64,000 bases of DNA from an uncultured Prevotellaceae bacterium (GCA_902785945.1 CADAAR010000008.1:1-64000); one strand, 5' to 3'; counted from the stretch's first letter, positions 40,723-49,715 are shown. Made by a program: numbers and translations. Notes: generated from the sequence alone by a model not told the origin.

Positions 40723-42199
40723 GATAACCGATTTTAAAGTTGAAAGTTGAACAATCGCCATAGATATTTCCCTTGTCGAAGGCGTAGGCCGCACCAAACT
40801 GCCACGGGCCCAGGTCGTAGAGACCCTGCACCATCGCGTCGAAGGAGTGGTGTTTCACAGCCAGTGGAATCTGATAGGTGCCCCATCCCTCACGATAGGA
40901 GCCCTTCACCACATACTTCAGATGGTTGGTAATCTCGCCGTTGAGACCCAGATGCCAGGCTTTGATTCGGTTGTCTCGATAGCGGGTGTAGCCGTCCTCA
41001 TTATAAATAGGTGAGGTAATGAGCGCATTACCGGGTGTCATGCCGTAGTGGGCAAAGCTGTCGTAGAACATGTGGTTGTAGTAGTTGTCGTCGCCAAATG
41101 CCTTGTCGCTAATCTGACTGCGTATGGGCTCAGGATGATCGCTACCGTCCCAATGCAAGGGACCCGATTGGTTGGTGGTCTGGAAGAATTCTGCTACCAC
41201 ACCTCTTATGTATTGTCGGCCCTCAGTGCGGTTCTTGTATTCTATGCCCCACAGACCGTCCCAGCCATTGCTCTTACGCATGCCCGAGCCGTCTTCGAAG
41301 ATGTCGTCGTAATACACCTGTACTTGGTGCTGCGGGTTGATGTTCCAGCCCAGCTGCACCGTCATCAGTCCGAGGTGATTGCCGTAGATCCAGTCTTCCA
41401 GCGCCTCGTCGTCATAATAGTTGTTGTCGCCTAAGGGCAGCACCACGTTCCACATGGCCTTCAGATTGGCGGGCTTCTTCTTCGTGGCATCATCTTCCTT
41501 GTTATAGTTCGTGCCACCAAACTGCGCCACGTGCTGGATGCCTGCCGTTACGAAGAACCGCTTCGTGGGGTTGGTGCGGAAATACAGGTGCTTCTGGTGG
41601 TAATAGGCGCCTGTGGTATACATGGGGTTGACGTCGCTGGCTCGCTGGAATCCGTCCTCACGATAGCTACTGTCCATAAACTTGCCGTAGCCGAAGTCGA
41701 AACTTACCTGCAGCCAGTCTTTGGTAAAGGGCACCGTCCAGAAATCATTCGTGCCGAAGTGTATCTGCGGAATGGGTTTGGCATTCGTGCCTTTCACAAA
41801 CGATCCGCTGGAGAGCAACGCATCGCGCACCACGGGCTTCTCCTCACGACTGCCCACCTCCAGGAAGAACGTGTTCTGATACGATAGGTTGGCGTAGCAT
41901 TGCTGCAGATAGGTCTTATGGTCAGCATGTACTGAGGCGATGGCATCCACAGCTCCTGCGAGCGTGAAATCCTTCGACAGCGCGTGCTCCACGTTCAGCG
42001 CCCCTCGCAGATAAGCCGTATTGGGTCGTGTGGCTAAGGTGTGATAACGGTTGGTTGCCAATTGATAGGCCGTATAGTCGCCCGATCCCACAGCCGTCTC
42101 TGCCGCCAGGTCGTAGTCGATGTGCGTCTGTGCCACTGCGGGAGCACAGAGCACAGTGAATAGTGAACAGTGAATAGTGTATAGTATCAGTTTTCTCAT
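40706..42199 (-). CDS. wzi: Capsule assembly Wzi family outer membrane protein
   Basis: 497 residues from MRKLILYTIHCSLF. The signal peptide is cleaved near APAVAQ; its core is encoded by a heptad repeat. The rest is beta-barrel-like with repeated aromatic strands, and FLEVGSREEKPVVRDALLSSG and PIPQIHFGTNDFWTVPF match the Wzi pattern. In Escherichia coli, Wzi anchors capsule to the cell surface. It starts 2 nt after the sugar transferase gene in an operon with two initiating transferases. The ATG at 42265 lies inside the upstream gene and was rejected. Confidence 0.85.
   Translation of the reverse strand: MRKLILYTIHCSLFTVLCAPAVAQTHIDYDLAAETAVGSGDYTAYQLATNRYHTLATRPNTAYLRGALNVEHALSKDFTLAGAVDAIASVHADHKTYLQQCYANLSYQNTFFLEVGSREEKPVVRDALLSSGSFVKGTNAKPIPQIHFGTNDFWTVPFTKDWLQVSFDFGYGKFMDSSYREDGFQRASDVNPMYTTGAYYHQKHLYFRTNPTKRFFVTAGIQHVAQFGGTNYNKEDDATKKKPANLKAMWNVVLPLGDNNYYDDEALEDWIYGNHLGLMTVQLGWNINPQHQVQVYYDDIFEDGSGMRKSNGWDGLWGIEYKNRTEGRQYIRGVVAEFFQTTNQSGPLHWDGSDHPEPIRSQISDKAFGDDNYYNHMFYDSFAHYGMTPGNALITSPIYNEDGYTRYRDNRIKAWHLGLNGEITNHLKYVVKGSYREGWGTYQIPLAVKHHSFDAMVQGLYDLGPWQFGAAYAFDKGNIYGDCSTFNFKIGYHGKIL
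42144..42185. repeat. Heptad array encoding the Wzi signal peptide
   Basis: Six 7-bp units: GCACAGA, GCACAGT, GAATAGT, GAACAGT, GAATAGT, GTATAGT. On the minus strand they encode Wzi residues about 5-19 (ILYTIHCSLFTVLCA), the hydrophobic core of the signal peptide. Confidence 0.9.
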
Positions 42200-42201
42200 A
42201 A

Positions 42202-42771
42202 CTAAAATATCTTGCCCGAAACAATATTTGCAAACGTCTTCCAGAGAATCTTGGCATCCGTCCATAGCGATTGGTGCTCTAGATAGTAGAGGTCCATCTC
42301 CAGACGCACCATCATCTTGTCGATGGTGTCGGTATAGCCATTCTTTAGCGTGGCATAGCTGGTAATGCCTGGGCGCAAAGCGTAGAGGCGCTCGTAGCGA
42401 CTGTCGCGCTGCATAATCTGGTCGATGTAGTATTTCCGCTCAGGGCGCGGACCCACAAAGGCCATATCGCCCGTGAACACATTCCAAAGTTGAGGCAACT
42501 CGTCGAGGTGATGGGCGCGCAGGAAACGGCCTATGCGTGTCAGTCGCGGGTCGTTGTCCTGTTGCAGCAGCTCCTCGCCCTCTTTCTCTGCGTCAATCAC
42601 CATGCTGCGGAACTTGTAGATGTAGAACGGCCGTCCACCGAGTCCGATACGCTCCTGCTTATAAATGGCAGGCCCGCCACCTAGTTTGATGGCCAGCCAA
42701 CAAGCTAGAATCAGCGGGGAGAAAACTATCAGACATAGCGCTGACACGATGAAGTCAATGAGCCGTTTCAT
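42202..42771 (-). CDS. Undecaprenyl-phosphate sugar phosphotransferase (PF02397 type)
   Basis: 189 residues. One N-terminal hydrophobic hairpin (about 11-29) is followed by the catalytic domain: YKFRSMVIDAEKEGEEL, LRAHHLDELPQLWNVFTGDM and VGPRPERKYYID near 110-121. These enzymes put the first sugar phosphate of a repeat unit on undecaprenyl phosphate. The gene overlaps the WecA-like gene by 4 nt (ATGA) and precedes wzi by 2 nt. Confidence 0.92.
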   Translation of the reverse strand: MKRLIDFIVSALCLIVFSPLILACWLAIKLGGGPAIYKQERIGLGGRPFYIYKFRSMVIDAEKEGEELLQQDNDPRLTRIGRFLRAHHLDELPQLWNVFTGDMAFVGPRPERKYYIDQIMQRDSRYERLYALRPGITSYATLKNGYTDTIDKMMVRLEMDLYYLEHQSLWTDAKILWKTFANIVSGKIF

Positions 42772-43850
42772 GCCACAACGATCTTCATTTGGTTAATACA
42801 GACGTTGACCAGGCTGTAGATAAGCACGTCGACAACGATGATCCAAGTGAAGTTCAACAGCGGGTAGAGTCCGAAGTTGATGGCGGCGTAGGCAACGGCC
42901 AGACCGAGGATCGCACACAAGGTCTGGTGCTGCGACATACCTGAACGCATCAGCTTATGATGGATGTGGTTCTTGTCGGCATCGAAAAGGGGACGGTGAT
43001 GAACCAGACGGTAGAGCGTGACTCTCACCACGTCGGCCATAGGCACAAACAACAGGGTGAGGGGCACCAAAAAGGCTTCCGAACGGGTGGGCCAGATGTT
43101 TGGGTTGTCGGCAGCGCATTTAATGGCCAGGAATCCCAGAATAAATCCCAGCGACAGCGAGCCCGAGTCGCCCATGAATATCTTTGTGTTGCGCTCAGCA
43201 TTGCCAAACAGGTTGAAATAGCTGAAGGCAATCAGTGCACCTATCAGTCCTGCCACCAGAATAGAGTAGGTGTGTACAAACACCTCATAATGTATGAAGT
43301 AGGCCAGGAACCCAAGCAGCGCCAGCAGTGAAAGCCCTGATGCCAGACCGTCGATACCGTCGATGAGGTTGATGGCATTGTCGATGAACACCATCATGAA
43401 AATGGTCAGTGGAATGCCTACGTAATAAGGTATCTCATAAATGCCGAACAGCCCGTAGAGGTTGTTGATATAAAGTCCTGCGAAGGGCAGCAGACAGCCC
43501 GTGAATATCTGTACGGCAAACTTGGTCTTGGCATTCAGACCCGTCAGGTCGTCGATGATGCCTGTGATATATATCAGCAGCAGACCTAACATGAAGATGG
43601 CGCTCCAGAGGTTGACGGGCAGCGTGTGCTCCTCGGAAACGGGCAGCAGCAACAGGATCACGAGAAAAGCGGTAATCATGCTGGGGAAAAAGGAGATACC
43701 TCCCATTCTTGGGATGGCATTCTTGTGCACTTTCCGTTCGTTAGGAATATCGTAGAGCTTCTTCCGCTTACAATAGTCGAGGATAATGGGCGTGAACACA
43801 AACCCACATATCAGACTTAATAAAAAAGCACCGAGTAGATATATCGTCAT
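42768..43850 (-). CDS. WecA/TagO-like undecaprenyl-phosphate glycosyltransferase
   Basis: About 360 residues with about 11 membrane helices. Motifs of the MraY/WecA family are present: NERKVHKNAIPRMGG near 39-53, GIIDDLTGL (catalytic Asp pair), DNAINLIDGIDGLASG, FMGDSGSLSLGF and the His-rich loop DKNHIHHKLM. Such enzymes transfer GlcNAc-1-phosphate or a related sugar to undecaprenyl phosphate. The first gene of a four-gene unit. I chose MTIYLL at 43850; an ATG 6 nt upstream is possible. No gene lies in 43857-44065. Confidence 0.9.
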   Translation of the reverse strand: MTIYLLGAFLLSLICGFVFTPIILDYCKRKKLYDIPNERKVHKNAIPRMGGISFFPSMITAFLVILLLLPVSEEHTLPVNLWSAIFMLGLLLIYITGIIDDLTGLNAKTKFAVQIFTGCLLPFAGLYINNLYGLFGIYEIPYYVGIPLTIFMMVFIDNAINLIDGIDGLASGLSLLALLGFLAYFIHYEVFVHTYSILVAGLIGALIAFSYFNLFGNAERNTKIFMGDSGSLSLGFILGFLAIKCAADNPNIWPTRSEAFLVPLTLLFVPMADVVRVTLYRLVHHRPLFDADKNHIHHKLMRSGMSQHQTLCAILGLAVAYAAINFGLYPLLNFTWIIVVDVLIYSLVNVCINQMKIVVA

Positions 43851-44020
43851 AAGCAATTGCTCTTATACATATTATATTATATAATATATAACTCACAATT
43901 TTGCGATATATTGCATCTCGGTGCTCTTTTTTTAGAACCCTTTGTGTTCCTAAGCACATTGTGCCTTAAGATTTAACCTAAAGATAACATGCTGATGATA
44001 TGAAGTTCCGAAGATTGTTG

Positions 44021-44028
44021 TAACTTTG
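44021..44028 (+). promoter_or_regulatory. -7 element of the CPBP protease gene
   Basis: TAACTTTG lies 37 nt before the ATG at 44066. The AT-rich stretch 43857-44020 shows no gene; it must also hold the promoter of the minus-strand WecA-like unit, which I could not place with confidence. Confidence 0.5.
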
Positions 44029-44065
44029 CAGACGAAATAGAATTCATCAACCAAAGAAAGCAACA

Positions 44066-44896
44066 ATGAGGCAGTTTTGGATCACGTTTAAGCAGTTTGT
44101 GCTTTATCTCCTGCTGAGTCAGGGTATCATGACCGTAGGAGCGTTGGTAACGGCTATCAGGGGAGGTGTAAATGGCGTAGAAAAGGATGCTATGATGGAG
44201 TATATGTTCTCCTCGAAGATTACCCTCTGGTCGATGGTGCTGGGCTACGCCGTTACGATAGCCGTATTTCTGGGCATGCACTATGTGAAGATTAAGACGG
44301 GGCGCATAGAGCGTGACAGGCTTTGGAAGACGATAGGCGTAGCAGCGTTGATTGCCTTAGGATGGATGTTTGTAGAAGTGGGCATCCTGCAGCTGGTCGA
44401 CGCTGACAAGCTCTTTGCCGACGAGGTAGAGGAACTGGAGAAGTTCGGCAAGATTATGACGGGTCCTTTGGGAGCCATCGCCGTGGGTATCCTGGCGCCA
44501 ATCTCCGAAGAAATAGGTTTCCGTGGTGTGCTATTGGGCGGTCTGCTCAGGATGCGCTGCGGAGCCTGGCCAGCCATCGTGATATCAGCCCTTGTCTTTG
44601 CCTTTTTCCACGGCACACATATACAGCTATTGGGCACGACGGTATTCGGCATCATTGCAGGCTGGCTTTACTGGCGCACAAGGAGCCTCATTCCAAGTAT
44701 GATTGTCCATATGGTGAACAACTCCACGGCCTGTATACTCGAGACGGCAGCTCCCGACTATGAACCGGGCAAGATAGCCAGTGTGGCGTTTGTCGTGGTC
44801 TTCCTGCCGATACTGATCTACGGACTAGGATGGTTTAAGCGTTACGGCTATCAGTCGTGCATTATTTTTTCGAAAAAGATTTGGCTGAATGGATGA
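44066..44896 (+). CDS. CPBP (CAAX-type) intramembrane metalloprotease
   Basis: 276 residues with about eight membrane helices. The CPBP motifs are visible: the Glu-Glu-x3-Arg motif in PISEEIGFRGVLLGG near 151-165, FxxxH in FAFFHGTH and the last motif in IVHMVNNSTA. In eukaryotes related enzymes cut prenylated proteins; bacterial members process or protect against peptides, and targets are mostly unknown. Confidence 0.87.
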   Translation: MRQFWITFKQFVLYLLLSQGIMTVGALVTAIRGGVNGVEKDAMMEYMFSSKITLWSMVLGYAVTIAVFLGMHYVKIKTGRIERDRLWKTIGVAALIALGWMFVEVGILQLVDADKLFADEVEELEKFGKIMTGPLGAIAVGILAPISEEIGFRGVLLGGLLRMRCGAWPAIVISALVFAFFHGTHIQLLGTTVFGIIAGWLYWRTRSLIPSMIVHMVNNSTACILETAAPDYEPGKIASVAFVVVFLPILIYGLGWFKRYGYQSCIIFSKKIWLNG

Positions 44897-44903
44897 AAGT
44901 GTT

Positions 44904-44911
44904 TATCTTTG
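44904..44911 (+). promoter_or_regulatory. -7 element of the LtaS-like gene
   Basis: TATCTTTG lies 30 nt before the ATG at 44942, 7 nt after the preceding gene ends. Confidence 0.6.
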
Positions 44912-44941
44912 CAGTCGATTTCCAGTTTTATGCCCTAGGCC

Positions 44942-46675
44942 ATGAACAGACGATTCCTTTTGCTGTTTCTGCTTGCGGTTGGCAATTTATTGCTGATGCA
45001 CTGGCAGTTGGCGCTGACGGTAGAGTATGAGTATCCGTTCAGGCCTGATGCCATCTGGAGCAATGTCTTTGCCTGTCTGATAGATACGACGGTGTTCTTT
45101 CTCGTAGGTCTGCTGCTGACGTGGGGGCGGGTGAAGCCCGCTCTGCTCATCACGTTTGTGGGCACATGGCTGCTGGCACTGTTTAATCTGGTGTATGCGC
45201 GGTTCTTCGACCATTATATCCCTACGATGGCCGTGACACAGATAGGCAACCTGATGGACGGCCAGGTGGCGAAGTGTATCCTCGAGGGATTCAGATGGAC
45301 GGATCTTGGCTATGTGGTGTTGGCGGTGCTCTACGGATGGATGTATGCTGGAAGATGTAAGAAGGAAGATGGAAGATGGAAGATGGGGACGTGCCTGAAG
45401 ACGCTGGGCGTTGTCTGGGCAGCGATGGTGGCTTCGGTGGCAGCGTTTATCGTGGTGATGGGACTGTTTCGCGATGACTCGTTTGAAACGTCATATACGA
45501 GGTTTGCCCCGTTGCGCGTGCAGTATTATCAGGCACCGAATAATATGTTGTTCAGAGGTGGATTCTTCCGGAGAGGTTGGACATGCAGGGAGGATTTCTG
45601 TCATGGGAAGATGACGCTGACAGCAGAGCAGAAGGAGGCGATAAAACGAGAATATACGGACTATTCGGAACGAGGGAGCGGTCTTCAGGATTCCACCATG
45701 ATCCGAAAAAACCTCATATTTATTATCGTGGAGTCATATCTGGCTGAGACGTCGGATCTGAAGGTAGATGGTCAAGAGATTACCCCGTTTCTGAACCAGC
45801 TGAAACGCGACAGCAGTGTGTATTACAACGGTTATATGCAGCCTAATATCAATATGGGGGAGTCGTCTGACGGACAGTTTATCTACATGACGGGAATGCT
45901 GCCGTTGAAGTCGGACATCACGGTGAACCTGATGAAGGGTAGGACGGTACCAGCTTTGCCCAAGGCATTGGTTGAGAAAGGCGTGGCCAAGCATTCGCAT
46001 ACCATCGTGCCCACATCGCCGACGTTCTGGGAACAGGACGCCATGAACGAGGTGTATGGCATCAGTCAGTTGTATTCGAAACTGGACTATCATGGTGAGG
46101 TTCCCATCTGTCGCGACCTGAACGACGGGCAGGTGTTCGAGATGGCGTCAGGGATAGATACAAAAGCTGAGGAACCGTTCTTCTCGATGATCCTGACCAT
46201 GTCGATGCATCATCCCTACGACAAGAGCGAGGAGCATGGATTTACCCTATCTGATGAAAAACTGACGCCTGAATATCGTAACTATCTGATCAATTGCCAT
46301 TATATGGACCAGCAGTTGGAAAAGTATATCGCTGTACTGCGAAAGAGTGGGGTGTACGATAGGAGTGTGATTGTAATCACTGCCGACCATCATGCTCACT
46401 ACTCGGTGCTGAATATGGCAGAGGGGGATATCAGTGAGGAGCTACCGCTGTATATCATCAACGGTGGTATCGACGCAGAACAAGCCTGGACGGGTGCTTG
46501 CAACCAGTTGGATGTGTTTACGACGCTGCTGGATCTCTTTGGTCTTACTCCTGAGTGGCGAGGCTTCGGCCATACCCTGTTGAAGAAGGAATACCACAAC
46601 TCAGTATCAGAGCAGGTGCAGACCTTCTCAGAATGGATGATCAGAAGCGATTACTTTGCCGTTACAGATCGATGA
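44942..46675 (+). CDS. LtaS-like membrane sulfatase/phosphoglycerol transferase
   Basis: 577 residues. Five N-terminal membrane helices (about 4-22, 38-60, 67-85, 115-132, 152-175) are followed by an extracellular alkaline-phosphatase-fold domain. Metal-binding and nucleophile motifs: IFIIVESYLAETSD, INMGESSDGQFIYMTG (nucleophile position occupied by Ser/Ser rather than the Thr of LtaS) and VIVITADHHAHYSV. Such enzymes move phosphoglycerol or phosphoethanolamine groups onto envelope glycans or lipids. A heptad repeat encodes the short loop CKKEDGRWKMG between helices 4 and 5. It overlaps the convergent GT4 gene by 14 nt. Confidence 0.82.
   Translation: MNRRFLLLFLLAVGNLLLMHWQLALTVEYEYPFRPDAIWSNVFACLIDTTVFFLVGLLLTWGRVKPALLITFVGTWLLALFNLVYARFFDHYIPTMAVTQIGNLMDGQVAKCILEGFRWTDLGYVVLAVLYGWMYAGRCKKEDGRWKMGTCLKTLGVVWAAMVASVAAFIVVMGLFRDDSFETSYTRFAPLRVQYYQAPNNMLFRGGFFRRGWTCREDFCHGKMTLTAEQKEAIKREYTDYSERGSGLQDSTMIRKNLIFIIVESYLAETSDLKVDGQEITPFLNQLKRDSSVYYNGYMQPNINMGESSDGQFIYMTGMLPLKSDITVNLMKGRTVPALPKALVEKGVAKHSHTIVPTSPTFWEQDAMNEVYGISQLYSKLDYHGEVPICRDLNDGQVFEMASGIDTKAEEPFFSMILTMSMHHPYDKSEEHGFTLSDEKLTPEYRNYLINCHYMDQQLEKYIAVLRKSGVYDRSVIVITADHHAHYSVLNMAEGDISEELPLYIINGGIDAEQAWTGACNQLDVFTTLLDLFGLTPEWRGFGHTLLKKEYHNSVSEQVQTFSEWMIRSDYFAVTDR
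45353..45387. repeat. In-frame heptad array in the LtaS-like gene
   Basis: Five 7-bp units: AGATGTA, AGAAGGA, AGATGGA, AGATGGA, AGATGGG. They encode a basic, hydrophilic loop between two membrane helices, and the frame is kept. Confidence 0.85.
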
Positions 46676-47789
46676 GTTCCTTGAAGATGGCGTCGGCCTC
46701 TTTGTTGGATTTCTCGCTGGTAAACATCTTGGTGATGCGTTCTTTACCAGCAGTGGCGTACTGCATGTAAAGATCATTGTCGGTAAGTAACTTGTCGATG
46801 GCAGCGGCATAGGCTTTCACATCGCCCAAGGGTACCTCAATACAAGTCTCACCATTCACCGACACCCAGTTGACACCTGAGCCCTCAATGGTGAAAGTGA
46901 CAGGTACGCTGCCACAGTACATCGCCTCTGCCAGAGCAATGCCAAAGGCTTCTTGTTTGGTGCAAGAGGTGAAGGCAAAGATGTCGGAAGCGTAATAATA
47001 GCAACGCAGATAGTCGTTGGGGATGCGTCCGATGAATTTTACACGATCGGAAGTGGTCATCGCTTTCAGACGCTCAGTCTCAGGTCCTCTTCCACCAATG
47101 AGGATGACGCAGTCAGACTGGATGAGTTTCTCAGCCTCAATCAGGTAGTTGATGCCTTTGTAGGTAGCATGTCGGCCTACGACGAACACGATCTTCTTGT
47201 TGTGGTATTTGTTGCGTATCTCCTCCACAATCTTCTCGTCGCCCTTCTTCCATTGGAACTCCTTCTTGATAATGCCGTTGGGCACCACCTTGGTTTTGTC
47301 GCGATAGTCGTAGATGGGACTCGAGGGGTGGATATAGTTGGGACTCGTGGCGAGTATCAGGTCGGCCTTCTTCAGCAGTCTGCGCTCAAATCGATTGACG
47401 AGATGATAAAGTGCCCCTTTGCCTAGAATGTCGGAATGCCACAGCAGCACGAGTTTGGCATCGCGTGGCTTGAGCTTGGCGGTGATGGGGTAGAGGAAGG
47501 GATTCGGACAATGCAAAAGGATGATATCGGGTTGTTCCTCGTAGATGATCTTCTTGAGATAATGGTAATAGGTGAAGGCGATATCCTGACTCGAGACTTT
47601 CATGGAGGGGGCGATACGGTAGACCTTGATGCCATTGACGGTATCCATACGCGTGATGCCGTCCTGACTGAAGCAGATGATGACATGGTCGAAATGGGTT
47701 AGACCCTCGGCCATGTATTTGGTGACGGTCTCGATGCCGCCTTCAACGGGATAATAATATTTGGCTATCTGGAGTATCGTTTTCTTCAT
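46662..47789 (-). CDS. Glycosyltransferase family 4
   Basis: 375 residues from MKKTILQIAKYYYP. Acceptor-side segment YYPVEGGIETVTKYMAEGL near the N-terminus; donor-side GT4 motifs FVVGRHATYKGINYLIEA, VILIGGRGPE and the EX7E motif in TKQEAFGIALAEAMYCGSVPV-like sequence near 275-290. It adds a sugar from a nucleotide donor, retaining configuration. Last gene of the large polysaccharide operon. The in-frame ATG at 47819 is less likely because it lacks a good context. Confidence 0.88.
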   Translation of the reverse strand: MKKTILQIAKYYYPVEGGIETVTKYMAEGLTHFDHVIICFSQDGITRMDTVNGIKVYRIAPSMKVSSQDIAFTYYHYLKKIIYEEQPDIILLHCPNPFLYPITAKLKPRDAKLVLLWHSDILGKGALYHLVNRFERRLLKKADLILATSPNYIHPSSPIYDYRDKTKVVPNGIIKKEFQWKKGDEKIVEEIRNKYHNKKIVFVVGRHATYKGINYLIEAEKLIQSDCVILIGGRGPETERLKAMTTSDRVKFIGRIPNDYLRCYYYASDIFAFTSCTKQEAFGIALAEAMYCGSVPVTFTIEGSGVNWVSVNGETCIEVPLGDVKAYAAAIDKLLTDNDLYMQYATAGKERITKMFTSEKSNKEADAIFKELIDL

Positions 47790-47829
47790 CGGCAATATCT
47801 TTTCATTATTATAACGCAAGAAACGGCGG

Positions 47830-48873
47830 TTAATTGTGTTGGTCGGAGAATTTTTCCTTCAGGAGGGCAATCAGGGTCTTTGCAGACGCTGCCCACGAGA
47901 AGCGATGGGCAATGACGGCCCTTTCCCCATGATTGGCGAGGAACTGTTGGATGGCTTTTCGGATAGCGTAGGGATTATAGGGGTCGAAATAGGTGGCAGC
48001 ATCGCCACAGACCTCGTGCAGCACGGGGATGTCGGACACCAACACAGGACATCCGCAACTCATGGCCTCGATAGGAGGCAGACCGAACCCTTCGTAGAGC
48101 GAGGGGAAGATGAAGCAGACGGCTTGGTTGTAGAGACGCACCAGCTCTTCGTCTGAGACTCGACCGAGGTAGCGGATATTATCCCCCTGATTCTCCTGAC
48201 TCTCTCCAAACACCCGATGGCTGGAGCCGACGATGTAGAGCTTGCAATCGGGAATATCCTGAAAGGCCTCAATCAGACGGGCAAAGTTCTTACGGGGATC
48301 GAGAGAGGAAACGGCCAGAGCGAAGTGCTCTCGGGGCTCTTCCACCTCAAGAAGGGGTCGGAAGAGGGTTTCGTCAGTGGCATTATAGACCACCGTGATG
48401 TCCTGCTCCTTGAGGAAGGGATAGAACCGCAGGATTTCCCGTTTCGAGAACTCGCTGACGGTGAGGATATGTCGGGAGGTCTTGACAGCCAGAGGAGTCA
48501 TGATCTTGTACCACCAGTAATACGCCTTAGAAAACCAATTGTGATTCTCTAGAAACGAGAGGTCGTGGATGGTCATCATCTTGTTCCGCACGAGGATCGA
48601 ACCCAGTCCCGTGAAACTCATCACGACGTAGTTCTTCTTACCCACAAAGAAAAAGGGCAGGACGCATTGTTCCCAGAGATGGGAATTGCCCCAACCATAA
48701 TGGACAATCTTCAGACCACTGACATCGTAGCAGTTCTGAATCGTGCCCTTAGGACAGACGATGGTAAACGACAGTTGTTGCTCCGCCATCGCCTTACACA
48801 TGTTGTAGGCATAGCGTTCGACACCCGTCATGGGCTGCGTTAGGAATCGGCCGTTAATGTAGATATCAGTCAT
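47830..48873 (-). CDS. Glycosyltransferase family 4
   Basis: 347 residues. N-terminal INGRFLTQPMTGVERYAYNM is typical of GT4 mannosyl/rhamnosyl transferases of capsule loci. TIHDLSFLENHNWFSKAYYW and LTVSEFSKREI follow, then the donor domain with AVSSLDPRKNFARLIEAF and the EX7E motif in PSLYEGFGLPPIEAMSCGCP. Probably builds the repeat unit at the inner leaflet. Its start overlaps the GT2 stop by 1 nt. Confidence 0.88.
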   Translation of the reverse strand: MTDIYINGRFLTQPMTGVERYAYNMCKAMAEQQLSFTIVCPKGTIQNCYDVSGLKIVHYGWGNSHLWEQCVLPFFFVGKKNYVVMSFTGLGSILVRNKMMTIHDLSFLENHNWFSKAYYWWYKIMTPLAVKTSRHILTVSEFSKREILRFYPFLKEQDITVVYNATDETLFRPLLEVEEPREHFALAVSSLDPRKNFARLIEAFQDIPDCKLYIVGSSHRVFGESQENQGDNIRYLGRVSDEELVRLYNQAVCFIFPSLYEGFGLPPIEAMSCGCPVLVSDIPVLHEVCGDAATYFDPYNPYAIRKAIQQFLANHGERAVIAHRFSWAASAKTLIALLKEKFSDQHN

Positions 48874-49715
48874 TAGTGGATGTGGATGCGGAACTTATAG
48901 TAATAATACGTGAAGATAGAGCCGTAGCCGGCACTGCGGAGCATGCGGTATTGACGGATGTTCAGTCGTAGCATCTCCCAGAAATGGCGTATCCTGTAAC
49001 CGATGGTGAAGCGGGCCCCGTCGGTGGCTCCTACGGTGTTGTCGCCATGATTCCTGTATTCTAAGAGAGCTTCTGGCATCGCATAGACAATGCCTTTTTC
49101 TGCAAAGGTGCGTGTCGTCACCCATCCATCGTGCATCAGAGCGTGTTTCCAGGGTCGGTCTAATGACACTGCCCTCGATTTCCGGTTGAAAAGCATGGCG
49201 CAGCCGAGGGTGATGTTGATGACACACTCACGGAAACAGGTTACCTTCTCCGGATAGATATGTCCGTATTCACGATAGGAGGGGTGCAGGACATTCAGTT
49301 GGCTGTCGACCACTCTGACATCTGAATGCACAATGATGGGCTTGTCGGGATGCAGCGCCTCTTGTTCCTTCATGGCAAGGTATGATTTCTCTACTTTCGT
49401 GGGATGCCATACGTCATCCTGATCGGAGAACATATAATAATCGGCCTCAACCTTTTCCAATAGGCTCATGAAGTTTTGGAGCGCACCGCCCTGAGAGGGG
49501 TAGTCAAGAACGGTCACCGTTTCAGCACATCGGGTGGCATAATCGTTCAGGATCTCTATCGTACCGTCCTTTGACCCGTCGTCGTGGATGTAAAGGTGCC
49601 ACAGACCGCTGGTCTGCGACAAGATAGAGTCGATCTGCTCGCGGAGGTATTTTGCTCCGTTATAGGTGGCCATCAGAATGGCGATATGTTCGGTTTGTTG
49701 TTTTATTGATTCCAT
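48873..49715 (-). CDS. Glycosyltransferase family 2
   Basis: 280 residues. ILMATYNGAKYLREQIDSIL, HDDGSKDGTIEIL and the DXD-type motif in MFSDQDDVWHPTKVEKS place it among inverting GT2 enzymes that resemble rhamnosyltransferases. It starts 13 nt inside the end of the flippase gene. The acceptor and donor sugars cannot be read from sequence. Confidence 0.88.
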   Translation of the reverse strand: MESIKQQTEHIAILMATYNGAKYLREQIDSILSQTSGLWHLYIHDDGSKDGTIEILNDYATRCAETVTVLDYPSQGGALQNFMSLLEKVEADYYMFSDQDDVWHPTKVEKSYLAMKEQEALHPDKPIIVHSDVRVVDSQLNVLHPSYREYGHIYPEKVTCFRECVINITLGCAMLFNRKSRAVSLDRPWKHALMHDGWVTTRTFAEKGIVYAMPEALLEYRNHGDNTVGATDGARFTIGYRIRHFWEMLRLNIRQYRMLRSAGYGSIFTYYYYKFRIHIH

